A stretch of 64,000 nt of DNA from assembly GCF_012726345.1 (NCBI RefSeq), contig NZ_PTXN01000013.1, positions 1-64,000 on the forward strand. Direction: 5' to 3'. The notes beneath the pieces are model-generated. The model was not told the DNA's origin and ran no database searches. It saw only the letters and a program-made list of their open reading frames with translations. The stretch is from Marinomonas sp. UCMA 3892 (GTDB taxonomy: Bacteria; Pseudomonadota; Gammaproteobacteria; Pseudomonadales; Marinomonadaceae). The translations under genes were made by a program, and so were the position numbers. Every line of letters begins with the position of its first letter. Within the stretch, counting starts at the first letter, position 1. Positions 17,882 to 27,737 of the stretch are shown here, piece by piece.

Positions 17882-18829
17882 TTAGGCCCCAAACATGGCG
17901 CTGATAGACTCTTCGTTGCATACGCGACGAACAGCCTCAGCCATAATGTCAGACATCGACAATTGGCGTATTTGAGGGCAGTTAAGCGCCTCTTGTGTTA
18001 ATGGGATGGTATCAGTCACGACCAACTCATCAAGCACGGAATTTTTAATGTTTTCAATAGCTTTGCCAGATAGTACAGGGTGAGTGCAGTAAGCAAGTAC
18101 TTTGGCTGCGCCATGCTCTTTTAGGGCTTTTGCAGCGGCACACAAAGTGCCACCAGTGTCACACATGTCATCGACTAGTACGCAAGTTTTACCTTCTACA
18201 TCACCGATCAAATGCATGATCTGTGCTTCGTTTGCACGTGGGCGACGTTTATCAATGATGGCTAAGTCTGCATCATCAAGTAATTTTGCAAAAGCTCGAG
18301 CTCGAACAACACCGCCAACATCTGGTGAAACAACCGTGATGTTTTCATGGCCTTGGCGCTGTAAATCATCAAGTAACAAAGGTGTTGCATAGACGTTATC
18401 AACAGGGATATCAAAAAAGCCCTGGATTTGGTCTGCATGAAGGTCAACAGTTAAAACGCGGTTGATACCCACTGCGGAAATCATATCTGCAACCACTTTT
18501 GCTGTAATTGGCACACGAGCAGAACGTACACGACGATCTTGACGAGCATAGCCAAAGTAAGGGATGACAGCTGTTACTCGAGTGGCAGATGCGCGGCGTA
18601 AAGCGTCTGCCATAACGATAAGTTCCATTAAATTGTCATTACTAGGTGCACATGTAGATTGGATAATAAAAACGTCTTTACCTCGAACATTTTCATTGAT
18701 CTCGACCGTAATCTCACCGTCGCTAAACTTACCTACGGTTGCATTTCCAATAGGTAACCCTAGGCGGCGTACCACCCTGCGAGCGAGTTCAGGGTTTGCA
18801 TTACCGGTAAAAACCATCAACTTGGACAC
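17882..18829 (-). CDS. prs: Ribose-phosphate pyrophosphokinase
   Basis: 315 residues, the normal length. Signature elements are the [16 protein letters not shown] start region, the ATP-flap YARQDRR, the [13 protein letters not shown] metal/ribose site, and the PRPP-binding loop [13 protein letters not shown]. It makes PRPP for nucleotide, His and Trp synthesis. It follows ispE by 38 bases, so it may be read from ispE-lolB or from its own promoter. Confidence 0.97.
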   Translation of the reverse strand: MSKLMVFTGNANPELARRVVRRLGLPIGNATVGKFSDGEITVEINENVRGKDVFIIQSTCAPSNDNLMELIVMADALRRASATRVTAVIPYFGYARQDRRVRSARVPITAKVVADMISAVGINRVLTVDLHADQIQGFFDIPVDNVYATPLLLDDLQRQGHENITVVSPDVGGVVRARAFAKLLDDADLAIIDKRRPRANEAQIMHLIGDVEGKTCVLVDDMCDTGGTLCAAAKALKEHGAAKVLAYCTHPVLSGKAIENIKNSVLDELVVTDTIPLTQEALNCPQIRQLSMSDIMAEAVRRVCNEESISAMFGA

Positions 18830-18867
18830 TGTATATACCCTTTGTATTTTGTAGCGATGACTATTTA

Positions 18868-19785
18868 TTAGCCAAGAAAAGACTGGCTGAGGTGGTGTTT
18901 TATATGTGGCACACCTCGATTTTGCTCAATCCACTGGTTTAGCGCAGCGTGTGTTGGAGAAGTGTTACAGCCACGGCAAACCCAACTCTGCCATTTTGTC
19001 GGTGTAGACGATCTTACTCGTTCGGCGTCGCGCAAATTATCGAATGCTAAAAATAGACAAGCACCTGTTCCTGTAAGCTTCGCGTCACCATAATTTTTCA
19101 ACCATAGATACACTTCATTCACCTCAGGATTGTGCTTTTTTACCACGTCTAAGCAATCATTATGCCCACCCAGCTTCAAGGCGTGCGATATTCTGATGGG
19201 AGGGGTGTCTCTTGTCAAATATTTATCGGTAAATATTTGACCAGTTGAGACGTGACAATTGGGCTTAATGAGCAAAAAATACGGTGTATCTAACTCGACT
19301 TTTTGCAGCTTCTCTCCAACGCCTTCGGCAAAGGCTGCGAACCCCATGACAAAAACAGGAATGTCGGCACCTAATTGCACGCCTAATTCAGCTAGCTTTT
19401 CCAAAGAAAGCTGGCATCCCCATAACACGTTTAGCGCTAGTAAAGCTGTTGCTGCGTTTGAGCTGCCGCCACCAATTCCACCACCCATAGGTAATTGTTT
19501 TGTTAAGATAATATCGATGCCGAATGTTGAATCTTTCTTGAACGGTGTCAGTAATTTTGCCGCTTTATAAATCAGGTTATCTTCTGTAGGGAGCTGCTCA
19601 ATAATAGGTGAAATTGTGATTTGGTTATTTCTTGTTAGTGAAAAATCGAGCGTGTCACATAAATCGATAAACTGAAACAATGTTTGTAGTTTATGATAGC
19701 CGTCTTCTCGTCGACCTGTAATGTGTAAAAATAAATTTAATTTTGCAGGAGAAGGTAGTTGCATCTTGTTTACTGAATAGTCCAT
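18868..19785 (-). CDS. ispE: 4-diphosphocytidyl-2-C-methyl-D-erythritol kinase
   Basis: 305 residues of the GHMP kinase fold. [20 protein letters not shown] opens the protein, [18 protein letters not shown] is the ATP-binding glycine-rich loop, and [12 protein letters not shown] is the C-terminal GHMP motif. It phosphorylates CDP-ME in the non-mevalonate isoprenoid pathway. The start at 19785 overlaps the lolB stop by 16 bases. The ATG at 19764 ([10 protein letters not shown]) is an equally good start since neither has a clear ribosome site. Confidence 0.95.
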   Translation of the reverse strand: MDYSVNKMQLPSPAKLNLFLHITGRREDGYHKLQTLFQFIDLCDTLDFSLTRNNQITISPIIEQLPTEDNLIYKAAKLLTPFKKDSTFGIDIILTKQLPMGGGIGGGSSNAATALLALNVLWGCQLSLEKLAELGVQLGADIPVFVMGFAAFAEGVGEKLQKVELDTPYFLLIKPNCHVSTGQIFTDKYLTRDTPPIRISHALKLGGHNDCLDVVKKHNPEVNEVYLWLKNYGDAKLTGTGACLFLAFDNLRDAERVRSSTPTKWQSWVCRGCNTSPTHAALNQWIEQNRGVPHIKHHLSQSFLG

Positions 19786-20348
19786 TGGTTAATGATCAGA
19801 TTGACTCTAAATGGAGGGTTTGATACCTGCATTTTTTGCGGTAAAGACAAACCATCTACCTTAGTGAAGTTGCTATAGGTAATAAGCCAGCCATCTTGTT
19901 CTATTTTATTTGGCAATTGACTGTCTGGGTCTTTGCTTATTTTAGCCGCAGAATTTGGATAGGCTAGTCCCCTAATCCAATAGGTGACTTGGTTGACAGG
20001 GAACTCCCAGCCTAACTCTTGTTGTAGTAAGGTCTCTGGATTGTTGCCTGTGACGACGGTATCTTCATAGGCTAATGTCACAACGCCATCATTTGATTGG
20101 TTTAAGTGAGTCGCACCTTGTCCGAAAGGACCAACGATACTTAAGGCAAATGTTTTTGGATCTTTTTGCCAATTGAAGTTGCCGGAAACAGCATCATTTT
20201 TTGTTCGTATACCCACTCTACCAGATGTTTCCCATTTCGAAATGGCGCTAACACTTTCTGGCGGTGGTGTTGTAGGTCCTGTTGGTCTGGAGCTACAGGC
20301 GCTAATAAGTGCGATAAAAGCAAGAATACAGAGCGTGCGATAAGTCAT
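19770..20348 (-). CDS. lolB: Outer-membrane lipoprotein receptor LolB
   Basis: 192 residues. The signal peptide ends in lipobox LISAC with the lipidated Cys at about residue 18. The mature sequence has WETSGRVGIRTKNDAVSGNFNWQ and the GPFGQGATHL segment typical of LolB. It accepts lipoproteins from LolA and inserts them into the outer membrane. The start overlaps the stop of the upstream TPR gene by ATGA (20345-20348), implying translational coupling. Confidence 0.93.
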   Translation of the reverse strand: MTYRTLCILAFIALISACSSRPTGPTTPPPESVSAISKWETSGRVGIRTKNDAVSGNFNWQKDPKTFALSIVGPFGQGATHLNQSNDGVVTLAYEDTVVTGNNPETLLQQELGWEFPVNQVTYWIRGLAYPNSAAKISKDPDSQLPNKIEQDGWLITYSNFTKVDGLSLPQKMQVSNPPFRVNLIINQWTIQ

Positions 20349-22156
20349 GACGTTTTGTCCTGTTTTTGTTCTTCAAGTAACGACGGTGACAGTCGTTTAA
20401 TGGTGTCGAGTAAAAGTGGTGTATCGGGTGAAGTTTCTAAAGCCGCTTCCCATACGGCTATTGCTTCTTTGTAATGGCGTTGTTTCCATAGTGATTCGCC
20501 ATAATGAGCTGCTATTTCAGCGTCTGGTAGAATGGACCAAGCTTTTTTCAAATAATAAGAAGACTGCTCAAACTCTCCTTTCAGAAAGAACCCCCAGCCA
20601 AGGCTATCAATAATAGCGGGGTCACTGTCTGCTTTTTCATAAGCCGACTCAATGTACTTCATGGCTTCATCTATTCTTTTGGTTCGGGTAAGTAACGTAT
20701 AACCGAGAGCGTTTAAGTACTGCGGATTGTCCGGATCCTTTTGCAGTAAGGTTGTTAATTCTTTCTCCGTGACCTTCCACATCCCTAGAGTGTCAGCGAG
20801 TAGTGCTTTTTGGTAGCGCAAAGCGTCAGATTCTGGAAGTGCGATAAGAGCATTACTGATCAATTCGAATGATAAATCAGTATGGCCTTTTTCTTCATGA
20901 AGACGACCGATAGCAGCAACTTGCTCAGGCATGTTTTCTCGCGCTGTTCTACTTAATACCATGTTATTGATATCATTTTCTTTGTTGTCATCATAAAGCC
21001 ATAGGGCTATTTGATTAGTGGCATTGGTGCGTAAGGCGCCGTTAACTTGTTCCATCACTTTTATAGCTTGTGCTTTTTTGTCTAATTGAGCTAGCGCGAT
21101 GGCTGTTAAATACTGAACCTGATCGGATAGTCCTAGTTGTTTTTCGGGAAGATGGTTGGCAGCGGCTAATGCTAATCCTGGTTGGTTGTGTTCCAGTAGG
21201 GTACGCATTAAATTAATGCCAACTTGTAGTTTTTCTGGCGTTTCTAAATTTGTTTTTTGATAAATCTCGGTAGCAATCTTTGGTTGTTTATTTTCAACTA
21301 AGAAGTCGATCAACGGTGTGATTAATCTGGTATTTTTGGGGAAGTGTTTAGAGGCTGTTTGTAATGTTTTTATTGCTTCATCCGTCTGGCCAAGACTTTT
21401 TTGGCTAAAGGCTAAAATGAGATAAAGTGCTTCGCTTTTCTCTGTATTGGGTTTGGCTAATAGTTGCTCTGATGTATTAATAGCAAGCTGGTATTTACCT
21501 GAAAGTAGTAAAATATGTGCGTAGCTTACTTGTATGTACTGATTGTTTTTTAACTCTGGCGACAGTGCATAAATTGCAGATTCTATGGTATTGACTTGAT
21601 CACTATCGCGGACATTATCTTCAAGATAGATGGGTAAGAAACGTAGTGATACTTTATGTCTAATCGCGTTCGTTAGTAGAGTCGTTACTTCCTCTGCGCG
21701 GTTATCTTTGATGAGAACCTGTAGCTTTAAAGAATAAGCCGTTGCTGATGTAGGATCGACAGAGAGCCACAAGTTTGCACTTCTTTCTATATAAAGGTGA
21801 TTTTGAGAGACTACTGCAATGTGTGTCAGTCTTTCGATCAAAGTGATATCGCCAGACTGGCTGGCTAATTCGTAGAAAGCTTCAAAGGCTTTGTTCGGAC
21901 CTTCTCTTTGTAGGGTGAATTCGGCATTGAGTAATTCCTTAATTTTGCCCTGATTAGCAAAGGTCTCAGCTTTAGGCGTATCTACGCTGGGTGATAAGGT
22001 GTTTTGTAGGGCTGTATTTTGACTGCATGCGCTTAGAAGCGGCAAGCTTAGAAGAGTGAAAAATAATAAAACCCCTTTTGTAATGGGCTTTTGGGAGGCC
22101 TTCTTGTGTGCAGGGCCTAAAACAACAGGCATATTTTTTCTCGATGCTAAATTCAT
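20345..22156 (-). CDS. TPR-repeat lipoprotein
   Basis: 603 residues. After a basic N-terminus a hydrophobic stretch ends in a lipobox LLSAC at about residue 44, so it is probably a lipoprotein anchored in a membrane and facing the periplasm. The rest is tetratricopeptide-like helix pairs, clearest at the C-terminus (PQYLNALGYTLLTRTKRIDEA, IIDSLGWGFFLKGEFEQSSYYLKKA). A TPR protein at this place next to lolB is common in Pseudomonas-like bacteria; its role is unknown. AAGGG four bases before the ATG supports the start. Divergent from hemA. Confidence 0.85.
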   Translation of the reverse strand: MNLASRKNMPVVLGPAHKKASQKPITKGVLLFFTLLSLPLLSACSQNTALQNTLSPSVDTPKAETFANQGKIKELLNAEFTLQREGPNKAFEAFYELASQSGDITLIERLTHIAVVSQNHLYIERSANLWLSVDPTSATAYSLKLQVLIKDNRAEEVTTLLTNAIRHKVSLRFLPIYLEDNVRDSDQVNTIESAIYALSPELKNNQYIQVSYAHILLLSGKYQLAINTSEQLLAKPNTEKSEALYLILAFSQKSLGQTDEAIKTLQTASKHFPKNTRLITPLIDFLVENKQPKIATEIYQKTNLETPEKLQVGINLMRTLLEHNQPGLALAAANHLPEKQLGLSDQVQYLTAIALAQLDKKAQAIKVMEQVNGALRTNATNQIALWLYDDNKENDINNMVLSRTARENMPEQVAAIGRLHEEKGHTDLSFELISNALIALPESDALRYQKALLADTLGMWKVTEKELTTLLQKDPDNPQYLNALGYTLLTRTKRIDEAMKYIESAYEKADSDPAIIDSLGWGFFLKGEFEQSSYYLKKAWSILPDAEIAAHYGESLWKQRHYKEAIAVWEAALETSPDTPLLLDTIKRLSPSLLEEQKQDKTS

Positions 22157-22354
22157 ACAACCCTTATGGTATCGTTAGCTGCTCTTTATGTCAGTCATAA
22201 CTATAAACTAATCCTATTACTTTTATTGAGTATATGGGGTGCGAAAAAAAGCTAATTTCTCGTATAATGTGTCTTCTTTATGTAAAGAGTCATGTTGGAG
22301 CAATGCTTGTTCTTGTCATTACCTTAAGATCTCGATTTTTGAGAAGAGTCCTGA

Positions 22355-23623
22355 ATGCCGCTAATCACTGTAGGTATAAATCACAAAACTGCGCCGGTTT
22401 CGATACGTGAGCGTGTGGCCTTTGCGCCTGAAAAGATGATCGATGCCTTGTCTTCTCTGATATCTGAGAATAAAGCCAATGAAGCAGTAATAGTATCGAC
22501 CTGTAATCGCACCGAGTTGTATTGTTCGGTTGAAGATCTTAGTAAGGTGGATGACGTGATTGCTTGGCTTGGCAAATATCACGGAATTGCTTTACCTGAG
22601 CTACAGCAATATTGTTATACGCACGCTGATGACGATAGTGTTCGTCATGTTATGCGAGTGGCATCAGGATTAGATTCATTGATTCTAGGCGAGCCTCAAA
22701 TTCTTGGGCAGGTAAAGTCTGCTTATGCGGTTTCGCAAGAAGGCTCTTGTATTGGTCCTGAGCTAGAGTCTTTATTTCAGCGTACTTTCTCTGTTGCTAA
22801 ACGTGTACGTACCGATACAGCCATTGGTGAAAACCCTGTTTCTATCGCGTTCGCCGCAGTGAGTCTTGCACAACGTATTTTTGCGGATATTAGAAACAGT
22901 ACTGCTTTGTTAATTGGGGCAGGCCAAACCATTGAACTAGTAGCCAGGCATCTTAAAGAAAATGGTATTAAACACATCATTGTGGCCAACCGAACCTTGG
23001 CGCGAGCCCAAATTTTAGCTGATGAGCTAAATGCTGAAGCCATTATGTTGGGTGACATTGGTGATTATTTATCACAGGCTGATATCGTTATCTCTTCTAC
23101 TGCAAGTCAGTTACCTATTATTGGCAAAGGCATGGTAGAGCGCGCAACGTCGCAACGTCGTCATTCGCCAATGTTGTTAATTGATATTGCTGTCCCTCGT
23201 GATATTGAGCCAGAAGTGGAAGAAGTAAACGACGCGTACCTTTATACAGTCGATGATCTTCATTCAGTGATTGAAGAAAATGTAAGAGCAAGGCAAGATG
23301 CGGCGAAAGCGGCCGAGCAGATGATCGAAGAAGGGGTTGATTCTTATCGACGAGTGGTTGAGTCGAGAAAAGTATCTGACCTAATAGTGACCTTTAGGCA
23401 ATCCGCTGAGGCCATAAAAAATACAGAACTGGAAAAAGCTCTAAAAGGTCTTGAAATGGGACAGTCTCCTGAGCAAGTTCTTAATAAACTTGCTCATGGC
23501 TTAATGAATAAGCTCATTCATGCGCCAACACGCTATCTGCGTGATGCTGGTGCCGACGCCGATCAAGACGCATTAATCATTGCCTCAAGTGTATTGGGCA
23601 TTTACGAAGAAAAAGATAATTAA
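22355..23623 (+). CDS. hemA: Glutamyl-tRNA reductase
   Basis: 422 residues. The catalytic Cys is in VIVSTCNRTELY, the tRNA-binding helices follow, and an NADPH-binding domain begins at ALLIGAGQTIELVARHL. A C-terminal dimerisation helix ends the protein. It makes glutamate-1-semialdehyde, the first committed step of tetrapyrrole synthesis. The gene leads hemA-prfA-prmC with 3-28 base gaps. Regulation by haem in enterics depends on N-terminal Lys residues; the N-terminus here (MPLITVGINHKT) has no KK pair. Confidence 0.96.
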   Translation: MPLITVGINHKTAPVSIRERVAFAPEKMIDALSSLISENKANEAVIVSTCNRTELYCSVEDLSKVDDVIAWLGKYHGIALPELQQYCYTHADDDSVRHVMRVASGLDSLILGEPQILGQVKSAYAVSQEGSCIGPELESLFQRTFSVAKRVRTDTAIGENPVSIAFAAVSLAQRIFADIRNSTALLIGAGQTIELVARHLKENGIKHIIVANRTLARAQILADELNAEAIMLGDIGDYLSQADIVISSTASQLPIIGKGMVERATSQRRHSPMLLIDIAVPRDIEPEVEEVNDAYLYTVDDLHSVIEENVRARQDAAKAAEQMIEEGVDSYRRVVESRKVSDLIVTFRQSAEAIKNTELEKALKGLEMGQSPEQVLNKLAHGLMNKLIHAPTRYLRDAGADADQDALIIASSVLGIYEEKDN

Positions 23624-23626
23624 AAA

Positions 23627-24715
23627 ATGAAAGAATCCATAAAGTTAAAATTAGAAAGTTTATCTGATCGCTATGACGAGTTAGCCGCACTATTAGGTGT
23701 TGCTGAAGTCATTATGGATCAAGATTTGTTCCGTGCTTATTCCAAAGAGTACGCAGAGCTTGAACCTGTTGTTAAGTGTTTTAATGAGTTTCAGCAAATA
23801 GATGAAAATATTGCCGAAGCTGAATTGATGATGACGGATGCCGACCCAGACATAAAAGAAATGGGTGTGGAGGAATACAAAGCCGGTCTGGCACAAAAAG
23901 AAGAGCTTCAGCTGGTACTGCAAAAGTTGCTTTTACCTAAAGATCCGAACGATTCTCGTAATGTGTTCTTAGAAGTGCGTGCTGGTACTGGTGGTGATGA
24001 AGCGTCTATTTTCTCTGGTGATTTATTCCGTATGTATTCTCGTTATGCAGAGACGCAACGTTGGAAAGTTGAAATCGTCAGTGCAAGCGATGGTGAGCAT
24101 GGTGGCTATAAAGAAGTGATTGCTCGTATCGTTGGTGAAGGTGCTTATTCTAAATTGAAGTTTGAGTCTGGTGCTCATCGAGTCCAGCGTGTTCCGGCAA
24201 CGGAATCGCAAGGACGTATTCATACGTCTGCTTGTACCGTCGCTGTGATGCCCGAAATGGATGAAGTGGATGATATTATCATTAACAAATCCGATTTACG
24301 TATTGATACTTTCCGTGCCTCTGGAGCGGGTGGTCAACACGTTAACAAAACAGACTCGGCTATTCGTCTGACGCATATTCCAACGGGGGTTGTGGTTGAG
24401 TGTCAGGAAGAGCGTTCGCAGCATAAAAACCGTGCTAAAGCCATGTCTTTGCTTGCGTCTCGCTTGCAAGCGGCAGAGTTAGAAAAAGCGGCAAGTGAGC
24501 AATCTGAAACACGTAAATCCTTGGTCGGTAGTGGCGATCGTTCTGAACGTATCCGCACATACAACTACCCACAAGGCCGAGTGACTGATCATCGCATCAA
24601 TTTAACTTTATATAAATTAGATGAAATTGTTGCTGGTGAATTAGACTCATTGATCAACCCGCTAGTGAACGAGTTTCAAGCGGAGCAGTTGGCAGCGTTA
24701 AGTGGCGACAATTAA
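23627..24715 (+). CDS. prfA: Peptide chain release factor 1
   Basis: 362 residues, normal RF1 length. The GGQ catalytic loop is in [19 protein letters not shown]. The stop-codon recognition PxT-type tripeptide reads PAT in RVPATESQG, which marks RF1 rather than RF2 (SPF). Gln of GGQ is the substrate of the methyltransferase encoded by the next gene. It starts 3 bases after the hemA stop, without a strong ribosome site, suggesting coupling. Confidence 0.97.
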   Translation: MKESIKLKLESLSDRYDELAALLGVAEVIMDQDLFRAYSKEYAELEPVVKCFNEFQQIDENIAEAELMMTDADPDIKEMGVEEYKAGLAQKEELQLVLQKLLLPKDPNDSRNVFLEVRAGTGGDEASIFSGDLFRMYSRYAETQRWKVEIVSASDGEHGGYKEVIARIVGEGAYSKLKFESGAHRVQRVPATESQGRIHTSACTVAVMPEMDEVDDIIINKSDLRIDTFRASGAGGQHVNKTDSAIRLTHIPTGVVVECQEERSQHKNRAKAMSLLASRLQAAELEKAASEQSETRKSLVGSGDRSERIRTYNYPQGRVTDHRINLTLYKLDEIVAGELDSLINPLVNEFQAEQLAALSGDN

Positions 24716-24743
24716 TCTGAATAAATAAAGGTAATCATCGCAT

Positions 24744-25592
24744 ATGCGAATTGATGAACTACTAAAAGGCGCTTACGAGCGCCTTATTTTTGTCTCTGAG
24801 ACGGCTCAGTTAGATGCGCAGTTATTGCTTGCTCATGTCTTGGCTGTATCAACTTCCTATTTTTATACCTGGCCAGAAAAACTGGTCAGTACGTCAGACG
24901 TAGAGCGTTTTAATGGCTTATTAGCTCGACGAGAGCTTGGGGAGCCTGTTGCCTATTTGTTGGGGCAGCAGGCATTTTGGAACCTAGACCTTGAGGTTGC
25001 TCCTTGTACTCTGATTCCTCGAGCTGACACTGAACGGCTGGTGGAATTGGCTTTGTCTGTGCTTGATATAAGCAAAGTGAATCGCATTCTAGATCTTGGT
25101 ACTGGAACAGGCGCAATTGCCTTGTCGCTGGCGTCAGAGCAGCCTAAATCGACTGTTATGGGTGTGGATCTGGTTGAGGATGCCGTGGCTTTAGCTAAGC
25201 GTAATGCGCTACGTAATAAACTCAGCAACGTGGATTTTCTGCAAAGTAGTTGGTTTGATGCATTGGAAGGTTGCGAGCCATTTGATTTGATCGTGTCAAA
25301 TCCGCCATATATTGACCCTGATGATGAACATTTGTCACAAGGTGATGTGCGTTTTGAACCTAAAAGTGCCTTGGTGGCTGATAATCATGGTATGGCAGAC
25401 ATTGAGCATATTATTGAGGTTGCCCCTAAGTTTATGCAGCAAAATGCTTATCTGATGTTTGAGCATGGTTATGATCAGGCTGCATCGGTTCGAAAATGTT
25501 TCATTGAGGCTGGCTTCGCTGCCGTCGAGAGTTTTCAAGATTTCGGTGGTAATGATCGGGTTACCATTGGGCAATATAGTTTAAAGAAGTAA
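24744..25592 (+). CDS. prmC: Release-factor glutamine methyltransferase PrmC
   Basis: 282 residues. The helical N-domain precedes a SAM-binding Rossmann fold with ILDLGTGTGAIALSLA and the NPPYI motif in LIVSNPPYIDPDD that holds the target glutamine. It methylates GGQ of RF1 and RF2. It lies in the hemA-prfA-prmC operon and ends at a bidirectional hairpin shared with yaaA. Confidence 0.96.
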   Translation: MRIDELLKGAYERLIFVSETAQLDAQLLLAHVLAVSTSYFYTWPEKLVSTSDVERFNGLLARRELGEPVAYLLGQQAFWNLDLEVAPCTLIPRADTERLVELALSVLDISKVNRILDLGTGTGAIALSLASEQPKSTVMGVDLVEDAVALAKRNALRNKLSNVDFLQSSWFDALEGCEPFDLIVSNPPYIDPDDEHLSQGDVRFEPKSALVADNHGMADIEHIIEVAPKFMQQNAYLMFEHGYDQAASVRKCFIEAGFAAVESFQDFGGNDRVTIGQYSLKK

Positions 25593-25613
25593 GCGCTAGA
25601 GTTAGCGCTTACT
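25588..25613. terminator. Hairpin between convergent prmC and yaaA
   Basis: AGTAAGCGCTA and TAGCGCTTACT form a stem around a short GAGT loop; the prmC stop codon lies inside the left arm. T-runs are short, so termination is inferred mainly from position. Confidence 0.6.
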
Positions 25614-25626
25614 TCGTTTGGTCGCT

Positions 25627-26409
25627 TTATTTCTTTGGCTCTGCGCTTTCTGGGCGAATAAACACAGGAGTATCTTTTGTTGATTGCTGAGGATCATAGC
25701 GATAACCAGCAAGGTCAAATGCCTTAAGTTCTTCTAGCGTTTCACAGCGATTTTCAATGAGATAGCGAGCCATCAAGCCACGGGCTTTTTTTGCATAAAA
25801 GCTAATCACTTTAAATTTGCCGTTTTTTTCGTCGAGAAAGTTTGGGCTAATTAATGGTGATGTTAGCTTTTTTTTGTTTACCGCTTTGAAGTACTCGTTA
25901 GAAGCTAAGTTGACGAGTAATTCTCCTTCTTTGAGAGTTTCATTGATCTTGTCAATAATGATGTCTCCCCAGAATTGATAGAGGTTGCTGCCTCTGTCGT
26001 TCTTTAGGCTGGTCCCCATTTCTAATCGATAGGCCTGCATTAGATCTAATGGTTTTAGCAGCCCGTACAGACCGCTTAAAATACGCAGGGACTTTTGTGC
26101 GTACTTCATATCACTTTCATTTAATGAGTAAGCATCTAGCCCTGTGTACACATCGCCCATAAAGGTATAAATGGCAGGGCGGCTGTTATCTCGAGTATGT
26201 TCTTTTTGCCATTCTTGATAGCGAGATACGTTAAGCGTAGCAAGCTTGTCGCTGAGCTTCATAAGGGAAGCTATATCCGCCGGTGAATACGGTTTAATCG
26301 TATCGATGAGCTCTTTAGATTCATCTAGCAGTTCAGGTAAGCTAAACGTATCAATACTAGGGGTCGAGGTTAGGTCTAATGTTTTCGCTGGTGATATTAA
26401 AAACTTCAT
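25627..26409 (-). CDS. yaaA: Peroxide stress protein YaaA (DUF328)
   Basis: 260 residues starting MKFLISPAKTLDLTS, the family hallmark. Other conserved pieces are YTFMGDVYTGLDAYSL, RILSGLYGLLKPLDL and KARGLMARYLIEN. In E. coli YaaA lowers free iron during hydrogen peroxide stress and binds DNA. Convergent with prmC. Confidence 0.95.
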   Translation of the reverse strand: MKFLISPAKTLDLTSTPSIDTFSLPELLDESKELIDTIKPYSPADIASLMKLSDKLATLNVSRYQEWQKEHTRDNSRPAIYTFMGDVYTGLDAYSLNESDMKYAQKSLRILSGLYGLLKPLDLMQAYRLEMGTSLKNDRGSNLYQFWGDIIIDKINETLKEGELLVNLASNEYFKAVNKKKLTSPLISPNFLDEKNGKFKVISFYAKKARGLMARYLIENRCETLEELKAFDLAGYRYDPQQSTKDTPVFIRPESAEPKK

Positions 26410-26500
26410 AGGTATTCCATCTGCTTGATCATTGCGTTTCCTAAAGATTATCCATAGAGTGTCGATAGATATCCAGACAATGCTTTAATAGAGACAATTT

Positions 26501-26686
26501 ATGAAGAATAATCTGATACCATTCCCTTCTTCTCGTCAGAGTAGTAACGAAAAAGAAGTTCCTCTTGCGTCAAGTGATGAATTAAAGGCTCTTAGAACGG
26601 CTTTTGATAAGGCTCGAGCTGATTGGGTAATTGAGCTTGCTGAGTTACCTGAAAATAATAAAATTTGCTGCGGCTCTAAAAAATAA
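26501..26686 (+). CDS. Small hypothetical protein
   Basis: 61 residues, MKNNLIPFPSSRQSSNEKEV and a helical, charged C-terminal half with a CCGSKK tail. Such short proteins with an IPFPSR-like start are common in marine gammaproteobacteria but I cannot name a family. AGAGACA upstream is a weak ribosome site. The frame is not the shadow of another gene, which supports coding. Function unknown. Confidence 0.5.
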   Translation: MKNNLIPFPSSRQSSNEKEVPLASSDELKALRTAFDKARADWVIELAELPENNKICCGSKK

Positions 26687-26740
26687 TTCGATAGTTTACG
26701 GTTGTTTTTATATTGGGCTGCCTATTAAGGTGTTTAACCC

Positions 26741-27652
26741 ATGTTGCTTTTCCTTGTTCGAAACTCCCTTCTTTTCATGTTTGTGTTTGCCATACTCGGT
26801 TTTTTATTGCCTTCTATTTCGTTAGCTTTTTTCCCCTTTTTACCCATAGTACTTTTTACCCTAATGTCATTAACACTGTTGGGTATGAAGCAAAATGAAT
26901 TAATTAAACGATTGAGTAGTAAAGGAATATGGCTCTATGCCATGTTGCATTCTGCGGTATTTATGGGAGTAGTAAGTGTTATTGGTTGGTGGCTGTCATT
27001 TGATTCAGATCTTTTATTGGCCATTGTTGCCGTCGCTGCTACTGGGTCTTTGTTTGCTACGCCTGCAATTGTTAGGGCATTAGGTTTTGATAGTCTACAA
27101 GCTATGGCGATGACGATAGCAACAACATTGGTTTTGCCTGTTTCTATTTTTATCACGTTGATATTTTTTCAAACCGAAAGGGTGGAGCTTGACTGGAATA
27201 GTTATCTTGTCCGTTTAGTGGTTTTTATTTTTGGTCCAATGCTGTTTTCATTTTTGGTTCATCGCTTTTTTCCAGAGGAAGCATTAAGTCGTTTCTTGAT
27301 GAAAATTTCGCCTTATACCATTTTGTTGGTGTTTGCTTTTCCGTTCGGATTGGTTGGTAGTTTTCGCGTGTTATTTGATCAAGACCCAATAATGGCATTG
27401 AATTACTTTCTGATCGCAACGGGTTTGTGTTGTTTATTCTTTGCTTTGTCTTATCTTTTTTATCGCAAGCACGGCAAAGCGATTGCACTAACGGCCGCGA
27501 TTACTTCTGGTAATCGAAATGTCTTACTGACATACAGCATTGCTGGTGTTTTATTGGGCCCTGCCTTTTTACCTCTAGCGGGTGCTTTACAAATACCTAC
27601 ATATTTATTACCAGTTTTTACTCGCTGGCTAAATAGAAACTTACTAAAGTAG
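26741..27652 (+). CDS. Multi-pass membrane protein, bile acid:Na+ symporter-like
   Basis: 303 residues with about nine or ten hydrophobic segments. The glycine/asparagine-bearing segment AIALTAAITSGNRNVLLTYS and the repeated pattern ATGSLFATPAIVRALG recall the two crossover motifs of the BASS/SBF family and related transporters, but similarity is distant and the substrate is unknown. No neighbour suggests one. AAGG lies ten bases before the ATG. It is flanked by unrelated genes and probably transcribed alone. Confidence 0.6.
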   Translation: MLLFLVRNSLLFMFVFAILGFLLPSISLAFFPFLPIVLFTLMSLTLLGMKQNELIKRLSSKGIWLYAMLHSAVFMGVVSVIGWWLSFDSDLLLAIVAVAATGSLFATPAIVRALGFDSLQAMAMTIATTLVLPVSIFITLIFFQTERVELDWNSYLVRLVVFIFGPMLFSFLVHRFFPEEALSRFLMKISPYTILLVFAFPFGLVGSFRVLFDQDPIMALNYFLIATGLCCLFFALSYLFYRKHGKAIALTAAITSGNRNVLLTYSIAGVLLGPAFLPLAGALQIPTYLLPVFTRWLNRNLLK

Positions 27653-27737
27653 TACTTAGATAAATTCATCTTATGGTTAAGTTAAATTGGTTTTATCTAA
27701 AACTGCCTTTTTATAAAGTTTCAAGGATCGCTTTTCT